NCBI RefSeq assembly: GCF_025232395.1
Contig: NZ_CP065938.1
Span: 1,426,001-1,490,000 of the forward strand
DNA from: Taurinivorans muris
Lineage (GTDB): Bacteria > Desulfobacterota > Desulfovibrionia > Desulfovibrionales > Desulfovibrionaceae
Length of the DNA stretch: 64,000 bases
Direction: 5' to 3'
Of this stretch, positions 1 through 9,110 are shown piece by piece. The notes beneath the pieces were generated by a model. That model had not been told where the DNA came from, ran no database searches, and saw only the letters and a program-made list of their open reading frames with translations. Both the position numbers and the translations under genes were made by a program. Every line of letters begins with the position of its first letter. The stretch's first letter is position 1.

Positions 1-1
1 A

Positions 2-2002
2 TGGTACGGAGCTTGGAATTATGACTATGAAAATGCGGTCAATGTGCAGGGCGAGGGAAAGTATTGGAGCAGGCAGCGGGAAAACCTGCGGTACGGATTT
101 GTTTCAGTGCTTTTTGCCGAAGCAATGAAAAAACAAAATACAAAAAACAATCCCGAAAAAATTAAAACATATTTGAACAGCCCGCAAGGGCAGGCAAAAG
201 CCATTCTTCCCGCTTTGCTTTTCGGGGATAAATTTTATTTGACGCAAAACACCCTCGATCTTTTCACCGCGCATAATCTATCCCATTCCTTGGCGTTATC
301 CGGACAGCATTTGACTTTTGCGGGCATTTTGGCTTGTTTCCTCATCTTTTCAATTTCCTGCTTATACCCCCGCTGTTCTTTGCATATTTCAAGACCCCAG
401 TTATCGGTTTCACTCGGACTTGTTTTAGGATTTTTATATTGCTGGCTCGGCGATTCGCCTTATTCACTGCTCAGAGCGTATACCATGCTTTTTTTTGCAG
501 GCATAATTTATGTTAACGCCAAGCAGTTGACTTTACTTGATTTACTGTTTTATGCTCTGGCATTTTTTATTTTCATTCAACCGCTGTCACTGTATTTTTT
601 GGGCGTTCAGCTTTCTTTTTCGTGCGTATTCGTCATTGCTCTGCTTTTGCCGTTTTTGCGTTTTATGTATGATACGCATTTCAGGCACGGAAATTTTTAT
701 ATGCGGAAATTTTGTTTTCCGCTTTTTTCGGTGTTTGTTGTTTCCTTTGCTGTCCAACTTGCGATTATTCCTATTCTTTTGCTTTATTTCGGACAAATAA
801 GCTGGTCTTTTTTCCTCAATGCCGCATGGCTGCCGCTTTTGACTTTTTGGGTGATGCCCGCCGCTTTTGCAGGATTTTTATGTTCGGCTTTTCCTTTCGC
901 CCAAACGCTTTTGGACTTCGCCTGCCTGCCTGTTTCCTCTTTTATCCTTTGTTTGGAAAAACTTTCCGTTTTTTTGCCTGATTTCTTAATATCGGCACAC
1001 GGAATACGCCCTTTGGGATTGTCATTCATCGGTTTTTATTTATTGATATTCCTTTTGTTCTTTTCATGGAAAAAACAAAATCCGAAAAACGATTTTTTTC
1101 TTCGCATAGCAATTTTTTGCCTTTTCATGCCGGTTTTTTTGCGTTTTATCCCTCTGAAACCCTATGTGCAAATTTCCCTGTTTGAAGTGGGGCACGGACA
1201 GGCAATTCATTTGCGGACCAACAATGCGGATATGTTGCTTGATGCCGGCGGAACACGCTCAAAGCGTTTCAATGTGGGAAAAGATATTGTTGCGAAAGCA
1301 ATAACGCAAAACCGATTTCCAAAACTCGATTACATCGTGGCAAGCCATGACGATTACGACCATATCAACGGTATTGCTCCTCTTTTAAACATCTTTTCAG
1401 TGAAAAAATATGCGGAAACAAGTATCGGTATTGAAAAAAGAAGTTATGCGAAAAAATTTCTGGATAAAGAATTAACCATGCGAAATCTGCCGGCTGTGAA
1501 ATTAGGCAGAGGGGATTTTCTCGATTTGGGAAACGGCTACGGCTTGGAAGTTTTGTATCCTCCTAAAAAGCCGGGTCCTTGGTCTTTGGAAAAATATACC
1601 GCCAACAACAGTTCGCTTGTTTTGCGATTAGTCAAAGACAGCCAAGGAATAGCATTGTTTTGCGGGGACAGCGAATCGCCTGTTTTGGAAAAACTTGCTG
1701 CCATGCACAATGCCAAACTCCATTCCCTGGAAGCCGATATTTTGATTTTGCCCCACCACGGTTCCGAAAGCAGCTATGCTGAAGATTTTTACGCTTCTGT
1801 CAACCCGCGGTATGTGGCTGTATCCTGCGGCAAATTCGACAGATTTAATTTTCCCTCCCAAAAAATCGTCACGTATTTTCAAAAGAAAAATATTCCTGTT
1901 TTGTCTACGGCAGACTGCGGGAATATTTCTTTTTTACATGAAGAAGAACGAATTTTTTTCAACAGGAAAATGGTTTTACAAGAATTTTATTCTATATTAT
2001 AA
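2..2002 (+). CDS. comEC: ComEC/Rec2 competence channel protein (5' partial)
   Basis: The protein is the inner-membrane channel that takes up transforming DNA. The reading frame is open back to base 2, so the true start lies before the window; 667 codons are visible. The N-terminal two thirds is a string of hydrophobic segments with the ComEC-type SLALSGQHL motif (about 245-330 bp region). The last third is a metallo-beta-lactamase-like domain with LLDAGG, a SHDDYDHING metal motif near base 1342 and LPHHGSES near base 1750. The metal-site residues look intact, which fits the nuclease-like ComEC C-terminus. The next gene begins 12 bases downstream on the same strand. Whether this organism is naturally competent cannot be read from this gene alone. 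Confidence 0.9.
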   Translation, partial: WYGAWNYDYENAVNVQGEGKYWSRQRENLRYGFVSVLFAEAMKKQNTKNNPEKIKTYLNSPQGQAKAILPALLFGDKFYLTQNTLDLFTAHNLSHSLALSGQHLTFAGILACFLIFSISCLYPRCSLHISRPQLSVSLGLVLGFLYCWLGDSPYSLLRAYTMLFFAGIIYVNAKQLTLLDLLFYALAFFIFIQPLSLYFLGVQLSFSCVFVIALLLPFLRFMYDTHFRHGNFYMRKFCFPLFSVFVVSFAVQLAIIPILLLYFGQISWSFFLNAAWLPLLTFWVMPAAFAGFLCSAFPFAQTLLDFACLPVSSFILCLEKLSVFLPDFLISAHGIRPLGLSFIGFYLLIFLLFFSWKKQNPKNDFFLRIAIFCLFMPVFLRFIPLKPYVQISLFEVGHGQAIHLRTNNADMLLDAGGTRSKRFNVGKDIVAKAITQNRFPKLDYIVASHDDYDHINGIAPLLNIFSVKKYAETSIGIEKRSYAKKFLDKELTMRNLPAVKLGRGDFLDLGNGYGLEVLYPPKKPGPWSLEKYTANNSSLVLRLVKDSQGIALFCGDSESPVLEKLAAMHNAKLHSLEADILILPHHGSESSYAEDFYASVNPRYVAVSCGKFDRFNFPSQKIVTYFQKKNIPVLSTADCGNISFLHEEERIFFNRKMVLQEFYSIL

Positions 2003-2014
2003 GGAGATGAAGCT

Positions 2015-2401
2015 TTGCGCGAGGTTATCATAAAAGCTTTCGGACATTTTGAACCGGCAGCAGAGGCTTGCATACGGGAGCTTTCAGCGCTGTGCGCGGA
2101 ATGGTATTTAGGTGAAGAAGTTTTCACCGCAGAAAACAACATGCTGCATATATATCACGAGGGAGAGTATTTCCCCCATGAGGAAACAGCGCGGATTTTG
2201 GCAAAATACATAAATGAGGACAGCCGGGGAAAGTTGGATATTGTCGATTATGAAGCATGGACCTTACGCCGTTATTTCTTGCAGATGCAATATCAGCGTA
2301 AAGAAGATTTGGAAAAAGGCATAGTGTATTTCCGTACTTCTTCGCTCAATCACGCACTGGAAGCTTCCATGCAGAAAAATAGTCAAACGGAGATAAAATG
2401 A
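2015..2401 (+). CDS. Hypothetical protein, 128 aa, between comEC and menA
   Basis: I do not recognise this family. The frame starts at a TTG (2015) preceded by a strong AAGGAGA ribosome-binding site at 2001-2007, and no better start is visible. The protein is soluble, mildly acidic, with alternating charged and hydrophobic stretches and no signal peptide, membrane segment or cysteine motif that I can see. It overlaps the menA start by four bases (ATGA), which argues for translational coupling and that it is a real gene. No function is proposed. Confidence 0.7.
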   Translation: MREVIIKAFGHFEPAAEACIRELSALCAEWYLGEEVFTAENNMLHIYHEGEYFPHEETARILAKYINEDSRGKLDIVDYEAWTLRRYFLQMQYQRKEDLEKGIVYFRTSSLNHALEASMQKNSQTEIK

Positions 2402-3300
2402 TGCAGACGGTTTTTTGTTGGATACGGGCGATGCGGCTTAGGTCTTTGCCTCTTTCCCTGTCCGGAGTGGTTTTAGGGGGAGCTTTCGCAAGTTTTGACC
2501 ATGTTTTTTCATGGAAAATATTTGTCTTAAGTCTTGTGGTCGGTGTGCTTTTGCAAATTCTCACCAATTTTGCCAATGATTACGGCGACGCGACAAAAGG
2601 CCTTGAAGGTGCTTTGCGACAGGGACCGAAAGGCGTTGTTTCATCAGGCGTGATTTCGCCGAAGAAAATGCTGCGGGCCATTTTTTTTGTGGTAGCTCTC
2701 ATCGTGCTGTTTTCCTTGCTTCTTTTTTATGTCAGCTTCGGAAACAATATCTGGGCATGGTCGATTTTCAGCGTATTGCTTCTTGTTTCCATATGGGCTG
2801 CCATGTCGTACACTATGGGAAAAAATCCTTACGGATACCGGGCTCAAGGCGATTTTTACGTTTTCATTTTTTTTGGACTTGTGGCGGTAGCGGGTTCCTA
2901 TTGTCTGTATGGCGGCTCTTTTTACCATCTTCCCGGATTTCCGGCTTGCGCCGCGGGCTTGCTTTCCTGTGCGGTGCTTAATGTCAACAATATTCGCGAC
3001 ATGAAGAGCGATGCCGTTTACGGCAAAGAATCGCTCGCTCTGCGCCTTGGCGACGAATACGCCCGTTATTATCACGTCCTGCTTGTTTTGAGCGCTTTTT
3101 TATGCTGGCTGGTGTATTTCTGGGTTATGCTTCCAAATACGTACCTATTGCTTCTTATTCTTTATTTGCCTCTTGCGTACAGCGCCTATAAGGTTTATAC
3201 GAGCCGCGAAACCCTTGTCCTTGACAGGCAGGTGGATATAACGGCGGCTTCCACGGGAATTTTCCATATAATCGTATCTATCATGCTCTTTATGAAATAA
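2398..3300 (+). CDS. menA: 1,4-dihydroxy-2-naphthoate polyprenyltransferase (UbiA family)
   Basis: MenA attaches the isoprenoid tail to dihydroxynaphthoate in menaquinone synthesis, in the inner membrane. The 300-residue protein has the usual length and about eight or nine hydrophobic segments. The first Asp-rich motif (NDYGDATKG, near residue 60) and the second (NNIRDMKSD, near residue 197) are both present; these bind Mg-diphosphate in the UbiA superfamily. It follows the 128-aa gene with an ATGA overlap and is closed by the hairpin at 3311-3340. The motif spelling favours MenA over UbiA. Confidence 0.88.
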   Translation: MMQTVFCWIRAMRLRSLPLSLSGVVLGGAFASFDHVFSWKIFVLSLVVGVLLQILTNFANDYGDATKGLEGALRQGPKGVVSSGVISPKKMLRAIFFVVALIVLFSLLLFYVSFGNNIWAWSIFSVLLLVSIWAAMSYTMGKNPYGYRAQGDFYVFIFFGLVAVAGSYCLYGGSFYHLPGFPACAAGLLSCAVLNVNNIRDMKSDAVYGKESLALRLGDEYARYYHVLLVLSAFLCWLVYFWVMLPNTYLLLLILYLPLAYSAYKVYTSRETLVLDRQVDITAASTGIFHIIVSIMLFMK

Positions 3301-3310
3301 CCATAACAAT

Positions 3311-3340
3311 AAACCTCCCTTTTTGAAAAAAGGGAGGTTT
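3311..3340. terminator. Bidirectional terminator between menA and livF
   Basis: Two arms of 14 bases, AAACCTCCCTTTTT and its complement, are separated by only a couple of bases. The stem is flanked by T-rich ends in both directions, so it can end menA transcription on + and the convergent liv operon on -. Confidence 0.85.
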
Positions 3341-3364
3341 ATCGCCCATATGGGAAGATTTATA

Positions 3365-4072
3365 TCAATGCCCCAAATACGCTTTCTGCACGCTTGGATT
3401 GGCAAGAAGATTTTCCGCACTGTCTTCCATAACGATACGTCCCATTTCCATAACATAACCGCGCGTGGCGATTTTCAGGGCAGCTTTGGCGTTCTGTTCG
3501 ACAATAAGAATGGTCACGCCGTTTTCATTGACTTTTTTCACTGTTTCAAAAATAGCTTTCACAAGAAGCGGCGCAAGTCCGAGGGAAGGTTCATCCAAAA
3601 GCAAAATTTCAGGCTGTCCCATAAGGGCGCGGCCGATAGCGAGCATTTGCTGTTCACCGCCGGAAAGAGTTCCCGCCATTTGGCTCCTGCGTTCGTAGAG
3701 GCGGGGAAAAAGTCCGTATATCCAGTCTAAACTTTCATTGATGAGTTTTTTATTTTCAATGGTAAAGGCACCAAGCTTAAGATTTTCCAAAACAGTAAGC
3801 GAATTGAAAACACGTCTGCCTTCCGGAGATTGGGTAAGCCCCCGGGTAACGATTTCATGACTGGGAAGTTTGCTGATTTCTTCATCCGCAAGGCGGATAC
3901 TTCCGCTCATAATGGTGGCAAGACCGCTGATTGTGTGCATGGTTGTCGTTTTACCCGCACCGTTCGCTCCCAGTATGCTGACGATTTCACCTTTATTGAC
4001 ATGCAGGCTGACGCCATGCAAAACTTCAACTTGCCCATATCCCGCCCGTAAATCTTTCAATTCCAAAAACAT
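3365..4072 (-). CDS. livF: Branched-chain amino acid ABC transporter, ATPase LivF
   Basis: LivF is one of the two cytoplasmic ATPases of the high-affinity leucine/isoleucine/valine importer. The protein shows Walker A (GANGAGKTT), the signature LSGGEQQ and Walker B (ILLLDEP), followed by the C-terminal VEQN switch region. The frame can be opened to 4135, but the start at 4072 (MFLELKDLRAGYG) aligns with the family, lies ten bases after the livG stop and has a GGGGG-type ribosome-binding site. It is the last gene of livHMGF. Confidence 0.92.
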   Translation of the reverse strand: MFLELKDLRAGYGQVEVLHGVSLHVNKGEIVSILGANGAGKTTTMHTISGLATIMSGSIRLADEEISKLPSHEIVTRGLTQSPEGRRVFNSLTVLENLKLGAFTIENKKLINESLDWIYGLFPRLYERRSQMAGTLSGGEQQMLAIGRALMGQPEILLLDEPSLGLAPLLVKAIFETVKKVNENGVTILIVEQNAKAALKIATRGYVMEMGRIVMEDSAENLLANPSVQKAYLGH

Positions 4073-4082
4073 GTTACCCCCA

Positions 4083-4850
4083 TTAATCATCACGGCCGAG
4101 ATACGCTTCAATAACACGGGGATCATTGCGGACATCGTCCGGCAGACCTTCGGCTATTTTTGTTCCATATTCAATGGCGACAAGCTTCTCGCAGACATTC
4201 ATGACAAGTCCCATATCGTGTTCGATAAGCATGACGGTAATACCCCGTTTTTGAATAGCGCGGATAAGAGTGATAAGGACTTCCGTTTCCGGCTGGTTCA
4301 TACTGCCGGCGGGCTCGTCCAAAATGATAAGCTTGGGATCGGAAGCCAAAGCCCGCGCCATTTCCAAAAGACGCTGATTGCCGTAAGATAACGAGCCTGC
4401 CCGCGCATTCCACATGGAAGCAAGTCCGACAAATTCCAATTCCCGCATGGCGCGTTCAAGAGCGGCTTGTTCTTCCTTTTGCTGATTTTTAAAACGGAAA
4501 AGAGAGGAAAAAAGCCCGCTTCGCATACGGCAATGGCGGCCGGCGAGGACATTTTCTATGGCAGGCAGATTGGAAAAAAGTCGGATGGACTGGAACGTGC
4601 GGGAAATACCCTGCTCGACAATTTGATGAGGTTTGAGCTTTGTCAGGGATTTGTCCTGAAAACGGATATCGCCGCCATCAGGAACGTAATTTCCTGTAAT
4701 AAGGTTGAAAACCGTTGTTTTTCCAGCCCCGTTCGGACCGATGATACCGATGACGGAACCGTCGGCGACTTCAAAACTCATATTGTTGACAGCTTTAATT
4801 CCGCCGAAAGATTTTGTGACATTTTCCAAAGAAAGCAAGGGAGTATCCAT
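4083..4850 (-). CDS. livG: Branched-chain amino acid ABC transporter, ATPase LivG
   Basis: This is the second ATPase of the transporter, 255 residues, the usual LivG length. Walker A (GPNGAGKTT), a degenerate signature (LSYGNQR) typical of LivG, and Walker B (LIILDEP) are visible, with the EHDM switch histidine. It starts one base after the livM stop, so the genes are tightly coupled. LivG and LivF are told apart by the longer insert after Walker A in LivG. Confidence 0.92.
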   Translation of the reverse strand: MDTPLLSLENVTKSFGGIKAVNNMSFEVADGSVIGIIGPNGAGKTTVFNLITGNYVPDGGDIRFQDKSLTKLKPHQIVEQGISRTFQSIRLFSNLPAIENVLAGRHCRMRSGLFSSLFRFKNQQKEEQAALERAMRELEFVGLASMWNARAGSLSYGNQRLLEMARALASDPKLIILDEPAGSMNQPETEVLITLIRAIQKRGITVMLIEHDMGLVMNVCEKLVAIEYGTKIAEGLPDDVRNDPRVIEAYLGRDD

Positions 4851-4851
4851 A

Positions 4852-5847
4852 TTATGCGTCCTTTGCCCCTATGGTTTTCAGTTTTTCAATCCACGCAGAA
4901 GGAAGAACGTACGTGCGGGGGCGGGGAGGTAAAATTCCCTGCGGACGGATAATCATCATGACCATAAGGGCGATACCGAAAATAAGCATGCGGGCGTCTG
5001 CGAAACTTCTGAAAATTTCCGGCAAACCAAAAACGAGAAAAGCGCCTAAAATGACTCCCGCCTGGCTGCCGCCGCCCAAAATAACGGCGGCGAAAAGAAG
5101 AACGGAATCCCAAAATGTAAAAGAACCCGGTGAAATAATAGTCATTTTTGCGGCAAAAAGGGTTCCAGCCATACCTGCCCAAAACGCGCCGAGCATAAAC
5201 GCCGTCGTCTTATAATGGGCGACGTCGATACCGCAGCCTTCCGCCGCGATATCATCTTCCTTTATGCAGGACAAAGCCCGTCCGAAGCGTGAATTATGAA
5301 GCCAATGAAAAAGAATGAGGGTTGCGAAAATAAAAGTCCAAATCAAATAATAGAATTGAATGTCTTTTTTGATTTTAATGCCGAAAAATTCAGGACGGGA
5401 AATACCGAAAAGTCCGTTGGCGCCGCCCGTTAATCCGCCGATATCATTGACAAGGGCGATACGCACGATTTCAACAATGCCGATAGTGACCATAAGCAGA
5501 TAATCCCCGCGCAAATGAATGATGGGACGAGCCACCAAACCCGCAAAAAGGGCGGAAACAATGCCTGCAAGAGGAATGAGATAAAAAATGGGAATGCCGA
5601 AGCGGGTATTCAAAATAGCGGTGACATAAGCGCCGACCGCATAAAAAGCGGCGTGTCCCATGTGAAAAATGCCAGCCTGCCCTAAAATGATATTGAGGGA
5701 AAGGGAAAGAAGCGTGCCCAGACCTACGCTGACAAAAACAGCCGTCCAATAGGAGTTGAGCATTTGGGGCAAAACCGCCATGAAAAGGGCGAAAAGCCCG
5801 AAGCCGTAAAAATAGGAATATTTTGAAGATAGGTTTTTCGCAATCAT
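4852..5847 (-). CDS. livM: Branched-chain amino acid ABC transporter, permease LivM
   Basis: LivM forms half of the membrane channel. The 331-residue protein has around nine membrane spans and the family motif GQAGIFHMGHAAFYAVGAY near residue 55, plus the EAA-like cytoplasmic loop (AEGCGIDVAHYKTTAF) that contacts the ATPases. Its start overlaps the livH stop by four bases (ATGA). Confidence 0.92.
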   Translation of the reverse strand: MIAKNLSSKYSYFYGFGLFALFMAVLPQMLNSYWTAVFVSVGLGTLLSLSLNIILGQAGIFHMGHAAFYAVGAYVTAILNTRFGIPIFYLIPLAGIVSALFAGLVARPIIHLRGDYLLMVTIGIVEIVRIALVNDIGGLTGGANGLFGISRPEFFGIKIKKDIQFYYLIWTFIFATLILFHWLHNSRFGRALSCIKEDDIAAEGCGIDVAHYKTTAFMLGAFWAGMAGTLFAAKMTIISPGSFTFWDSVLLFAAVILGGGSQAGVILGAFLVFGLPEIFRSFADARMLIFGIALMVMMIIRPQGILPPRPRTYVLPSAWIEKLKTIGAKDA

Positions 5848-6749
5848 AATTTGTCAGCCACCCTTTCCCCTAAAATACCCGTAGGACGAATGATGAGAAT
5901 AAGAATAAGCACAAAGAAAGAAATGGCGTCTTTCCATGCGATAGTGAGATAAGCCGCGCCCAAGGTCTCGACAAGTCCGAGAATGAGCCCGCCGATCATG
6001 GCTCCGGGAATATTGCCGATACCGCCCAAAATAGCGGCGGTGAAAGCTTTCAGTCCATAGGAAAATCCCATGCTGTAATCAATTTGCCCGTAGGCAAGCC
6101 CGACCATGAGGCCTGCGACTCCGCCAAGCCCCGGACCGATGAGAAAAACCAGGGCGATAATGCGGTTCACATTGATACCCATGAGTTTAGCCGCTCCCTG
6201 GTCAATGGCGGCGGCGCGGATGGCGGTTCCTGTTTTGGTTCTGTGGATAAACCAATATAAAATAAGCATGAGCATGACGGACGCGGCAATGAGCACAAAG
6301 CGGATAAGCGGCACGCCCATGCCGAAGAGGCTGATAATCGTTGTCGGCCGAACACTTTCAGGATAAACATAATAATTGCCGCCCCAAATCAAAAGAATGG
6401 CGTTTTGAAAGAAAATAGATGCGCCCACGGCGGAAACAACGGCGGAAAGTCTGCTTGCATTACGTAAAGGACGGTAGGCGATACGTTCCAGAAGTCCGCC
6501 GACAAGGGCGACAAGTCCCATGACCATGAGGGCTACAAGGATAATGGAGCCGTAAACAGGCAGAATATCCGCAAGACGATAACTTACGAACAGCGTCATG
6601 CCAAGGTATGCCCCTATCGTGAACAAATCGCCGTGCGCGAAGTTGATAAGCTTAAGAACGCCATAAACCATCGTATAGCCGAGAGCGACAAGGGCGTAAA
6701 TGCCCCCGATGGCGAGACCGTTGATAATTTGTTGAAAAAATTGCTCCAT
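5844..6749 (-). CDS. livH: Branched-chain amino acid ABC transporter, permease LivH
   Basis: LivH is the partner permease and the first gene of the operon. The 301-residue protein carries the LivH signature INGLAIGGIYALVALGYTMV at its N-terminus, then KLINFAHGD, and eight or so membrane spans. No gene for the periplasmic binding protein (LivJ/LivK type) lies next to it: upstream on the same strand, after a 105-base gap, is the diguanylate cyclase. The binding protein must be encoded elsewhere, or just outside the window context. Confidence 0.92.
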   Translation of the reverse strand: MEQFFQQIINGLAIGGIYALVALGYTMVYGVLKLINFAHGDLFTIGAYLGMTLFVSYRLADILPVYGSIILVALMVMGLVALVGGLLERIAYRPLRNASRLSAVVSAVGASIFFQNAILLIWGGNYYVYPESVRPTTIISLFGMGVPLIRFVLIAASVMLMLILYWFIHRTKTGTAIRAAAIDQGAAKLMGINVNRIIALVFLIGPGLGGVAGLMVGLAYGQIDYSMGFSYGLKAFTAAILGGIGNIPGAMIGGLILGLVETLGAAYLTIAWKDAISFFVLILILIIRPTGILGERVADKL

Positions 6750-6807
6750 AACTAACCGTATCCAATAAAAATCTTCAGCACGAACTATTCATTTTTTCTT
6801 AAAAAAC

Positions 6808-6828
6808 GGAAAAAAGCAAGTTTTTTCC
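6808..6828. terminator. Possible terminator between the cyclase gene and livH
   Basis: An 8-base inverted repeat (GGAAAAAA/TTTTTTCC) around a 5-base loop lies in the gap downstream of the cyclase gene. It is AT-rich and short, so only weakly supported. Confidence 0.35.
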
Positions 6829-6854
6829 TTAGATAAAATCATAAAAAAAACGCA

Positions 6855-7835
6855 TTAGGCGTATTCTTTGACAATGCTCCTGTTTCTTCCCGCCTCTTTG
6901 GCTTGGTAGAGGAGTTTGTCTGCAAAATCAAGAAGTTTTTCAAAATCGCCGTATTCAATATGCTGTTTCGGAGTAAAATAGGTAATGCCCGCGCTGAACG
7001 TGACGGAAACGGAACCGGTTTCCGTTTCAACGTTCAAAGCCGCAACATTCTTTCTGAACCGTTCATCGATGTTAGGAATAAATTCTATGGCGACATTGGG
7101 AAAAAGAATAACGAATTCTTCTCCGCCAAGACGGCAGCAGAGATCCGAATCGCGAATGCTCTCCTGAATTTTTCGGGCAAATTCTTTAAGAGTGAGATCG
7201 CCGACAGTATGTCCGTACGTATCGTTGATTCTTTTGAAATGGTCAAGGTCGAAAAGAAAAAGAGCGCATGTATGCCCTCTGTCCGCAGCGAAATTGATTG
7301 CGTTGAGAAATTCTTTTTTAAGGGCGTTCCTGTTATAATAATTTGTCAGAGGGTCATGCGAAGAAATCTTTTCAAATGTCTGGGAGGATTGGTGAAGTTC
7401 ATGTATGGTCGAACTGATGTGTTTGACAATGGACTGAAACGCGCCTGAATCATTATGAAGTTCATCGGAAGAAGCGTAATTTTTCTCTTTGCCGATCTCC
7501 AGTATTTGCCAAACCAAATTGCGCAGTTCCATTTGAATGGCTTTAAGCTGGGCTATGGAATAATTGCGAGTGTTCGGGGAATGTTCCAAATTGCCTTTTC
7601 TTATGGATTCGCAAAATTCCTGTATGTCCGCAAGAGTATTCTGTATTTGTTTAAATTCCGAAATGTCGTTTAAAAATTCGGGGGGATGAAACTCTTTTGC
7701 GTTTTGCTGCAAAAGTTCAAGAATAATATGCAGGATTTCCTGGGCGTCTTTACTTAATCGCGTATGTTCTTTGCTTAGTTCGTCAGCTTGTTCTTGAAAA
7801 AGTTTATTTTGTTCATCGCTGAAAGGCATAATCAT
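6855..7835 (-). CDS. Diguanylate cyclase (GGDEF domain)
   Basis: The enzyme makes cyclic di-GMP from two GTP. The C-terminal GGDEF domain (about residues 155-320) has an intact active-site GGEEF at 237-241 and an RxxD inhibitory site (RDSD, 228-231) five residues before it, so it should be active and feedback-inhibited by its product. The first 150 residues are helical and charged with no membrane span, suggesting a cytoplasmic signalling helix. The start overlaps the V4R gene by four bases, which links this cyclase to that sensor. Confidence 0.9.
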   Translation of the reverse strand: MIMPFSDEQNKLFQEQADELSKEHTRLSKDAQEILHIILELLQQNAKEFHPPEFLNDISEFKQIQNTLADIQEFCESIRKGNLEHSPNTRNYSIAQLKAIQMELRNLVWQILEIGKEKNYASSDELHNDSGAFQSIVKHISSTIHELHQSSQTFEKISSHDPLTNYYNRNALKKEFLNAINFAADRGHTCALFLFDLDHFKRINDTYGHTVGDLTLKEFARKIQESIRDSDLCCRLGGEEFVILFPNVAIEFIPNIDERFRKNVAALNVETETGSVSVTFSAGITYFTPKQHIEYGDFEKLLDFADKLLYQAKEAGRNRSIVKEYA

Positions 7836-8356
7836 TTATCCGTTTTTTGCGCTTCAAAACGACAAGTTCTGCCTCCAAGACACCAACAATCGATTTCTTT
7901 GACAGAATACCTGTTTCCTGTCTGAAAATCCAAAGCACCTTTGATAAAGCCTTCGTCATAGTGGCAGGTTTCCATGCCCGTATCGGGAAGCCCCGAACAG
8001 TCAAGGTCTTCTTCTATGGAAATAATAAGATTGATATCATCTTGGGAAACTTGTTCCACACGCAAAATCCCAATTTTAAATTCCTGCAGCTTTTTTTGAA
8101 GAAGAGAAAGGAAAATATAAAGCGTTTCCTGTTTTCCGACAAATTTTTCAACAAAACTTTTCCCTGCCAATTTTCCCGCTTCAAAGAAAATATGGTCGAC
8201 TTTCTCTTTAGAGCCTAATTCCTGCTCTAAAACATCGCGTATGGTGAATTGAAAAAGACGGTATATTTCAAGACGGGTGTCTTCGCCGATATGAGGACGC
8301 CCTTTTTTAACATCTCCGATTAATTCCCAAGAAAACGGATAAACCCTGTTTGCCAT
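7832..8356 (-). CDS. V4R-domain sensor protein
   Basis: The 174-residue protein matches the V4R (4-vinyl reductase) fold family, a small-molecule-binding domain found in signalling proteins. The C-terminus carries the family pattern CWCLGGRTCRF (Cys157, Cys159, Cys165) with further cysteines at 120 and 131 (TCHYDEGF). In related proteins such cysteines can bind metal or a redox cofactor; the ligand here is unknown. The ATGA overlap with the cyclase gene downstream suggests the pair senses a compound or redox state and tunes cyclic di-GMP, next to the flagellar operon. Confidence 0.8.
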   Translation of the reverse strand: MANRVYPFSWELIGDVKKGRPHIGEDTRLEIYRLFQFTIRDVLEQELGSKEKVDHIFFEAGKLAGKSFVEKFVGKQETLYIFLSLLQKKLQEFKIGILRVEQVSQDDINLIISIEEDLDCSGLPDTGMETCHYDEGFIKGALDFQTGNRYSVKEIDCWCLGGRTCRFEAQKTDK

Positions 8357-8424
8357 AGTTTTTCTCTAATCATGCATAATTTATTGATGAAAAATTAGCA
8401 CAAAAGAGAAAAATCCGCAAGCGA

Positions 8425-9093
8425 TTAGATTTCGTTTTCAGCGTTCAGTTTTTCAAGACAGTCTTTTAACAATACTTTCGTAGGGGTGATGTCTTGCGGA
8501 ACTTGCAAGGCAAGACGCTTTTTATAGTTGATAAAGATAGGTCCCGAAAGGTTCAGGGTGATGTCTTCCGGTTTTCCGTGAGGAATGGTCACCGTAACGA
8601 AAACATTGATGTCTTCCGCCGATTCCGCCTGCAAGATGTTTTGTTCCGCTTCGCTGAGCTTAACCGTATATTCGCTGAGGAAGAAATACGGGTCGGTAAT
8701 CAAGACGCCGAAATCAGGGGTTTTTGTGCTTTGGTAAATATAGAAAGGCGAATTTTGCCTGTATTCGATGATGGTGTATTCCTTTTCATCGTCATAGCCG
8801 ATAAGCCCTTTGGGCATATGGATAAATTTATCTCTGTCAAGCTCAATATTGCCGATTCGCGTTTCCATGAGTCTTGAATAATTGGCATTGTCGGCAAGTT
8901 CCTTATTGTCGGAACTGCCTGCTGAAATATTATCCTGCATGACACGCTTATAAACTTCTTCACGGTATACCGTCATGGTATCGGGAAGATTGATTCCGAT
9001 ACGGGCCTGTTTGCCCTGCACGCTGATAAGGGTAACTTTTATATCATCGCCAATATAAAGGCTTTCGCCCGCTTTTCTTGTTAAAATAAGCAT
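8425..9093 (-). CDS. CsrA-FliW fusion: RNA-binding regulator joined to its antagonist
   Basis: One uninterrupted frame of 222 residues encodes CsrA (residues 1 to about 55, [18 protein letters not shown], with the RNA-contacting VYREEVY including Arg44) then a polar linker (56-75) and a complete FliW domain (76-222, [22 protein letters not shown]). In Bacillus-type systems separate FliW binds CsrA and frees flagellin mRNA from repression; free flagellin releases FliW. Here the two are tethered. The gene has an AGGTGG ribosome-binding site and follows flgL by 17 bases, so it is the last gene of the flagellar operon. Confidence 0.9.
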   Translation of the reverse strand: MLILTRKAGESLYIGDDIKVTLISVQGKQARIGINLPDTMTVYREEVYKRVMQDNISAGSSDNKELADNANYSRLMETRIGNIELDRDKFIHMPKGLIGYDDEKEYTIIEYRQNSPFYIYQSTKTPDFGVLITDPYFFLSEYTVKLSEAEQNILQAESAEDINVFVTVTIPHGKPEDITLNLSGPIFINYKKRLALQVPQDITPTKVLLKDCLEKLNAENEI

Positions 9094-9110
9094 ATGCCAC
9101 CTATAAAGTG

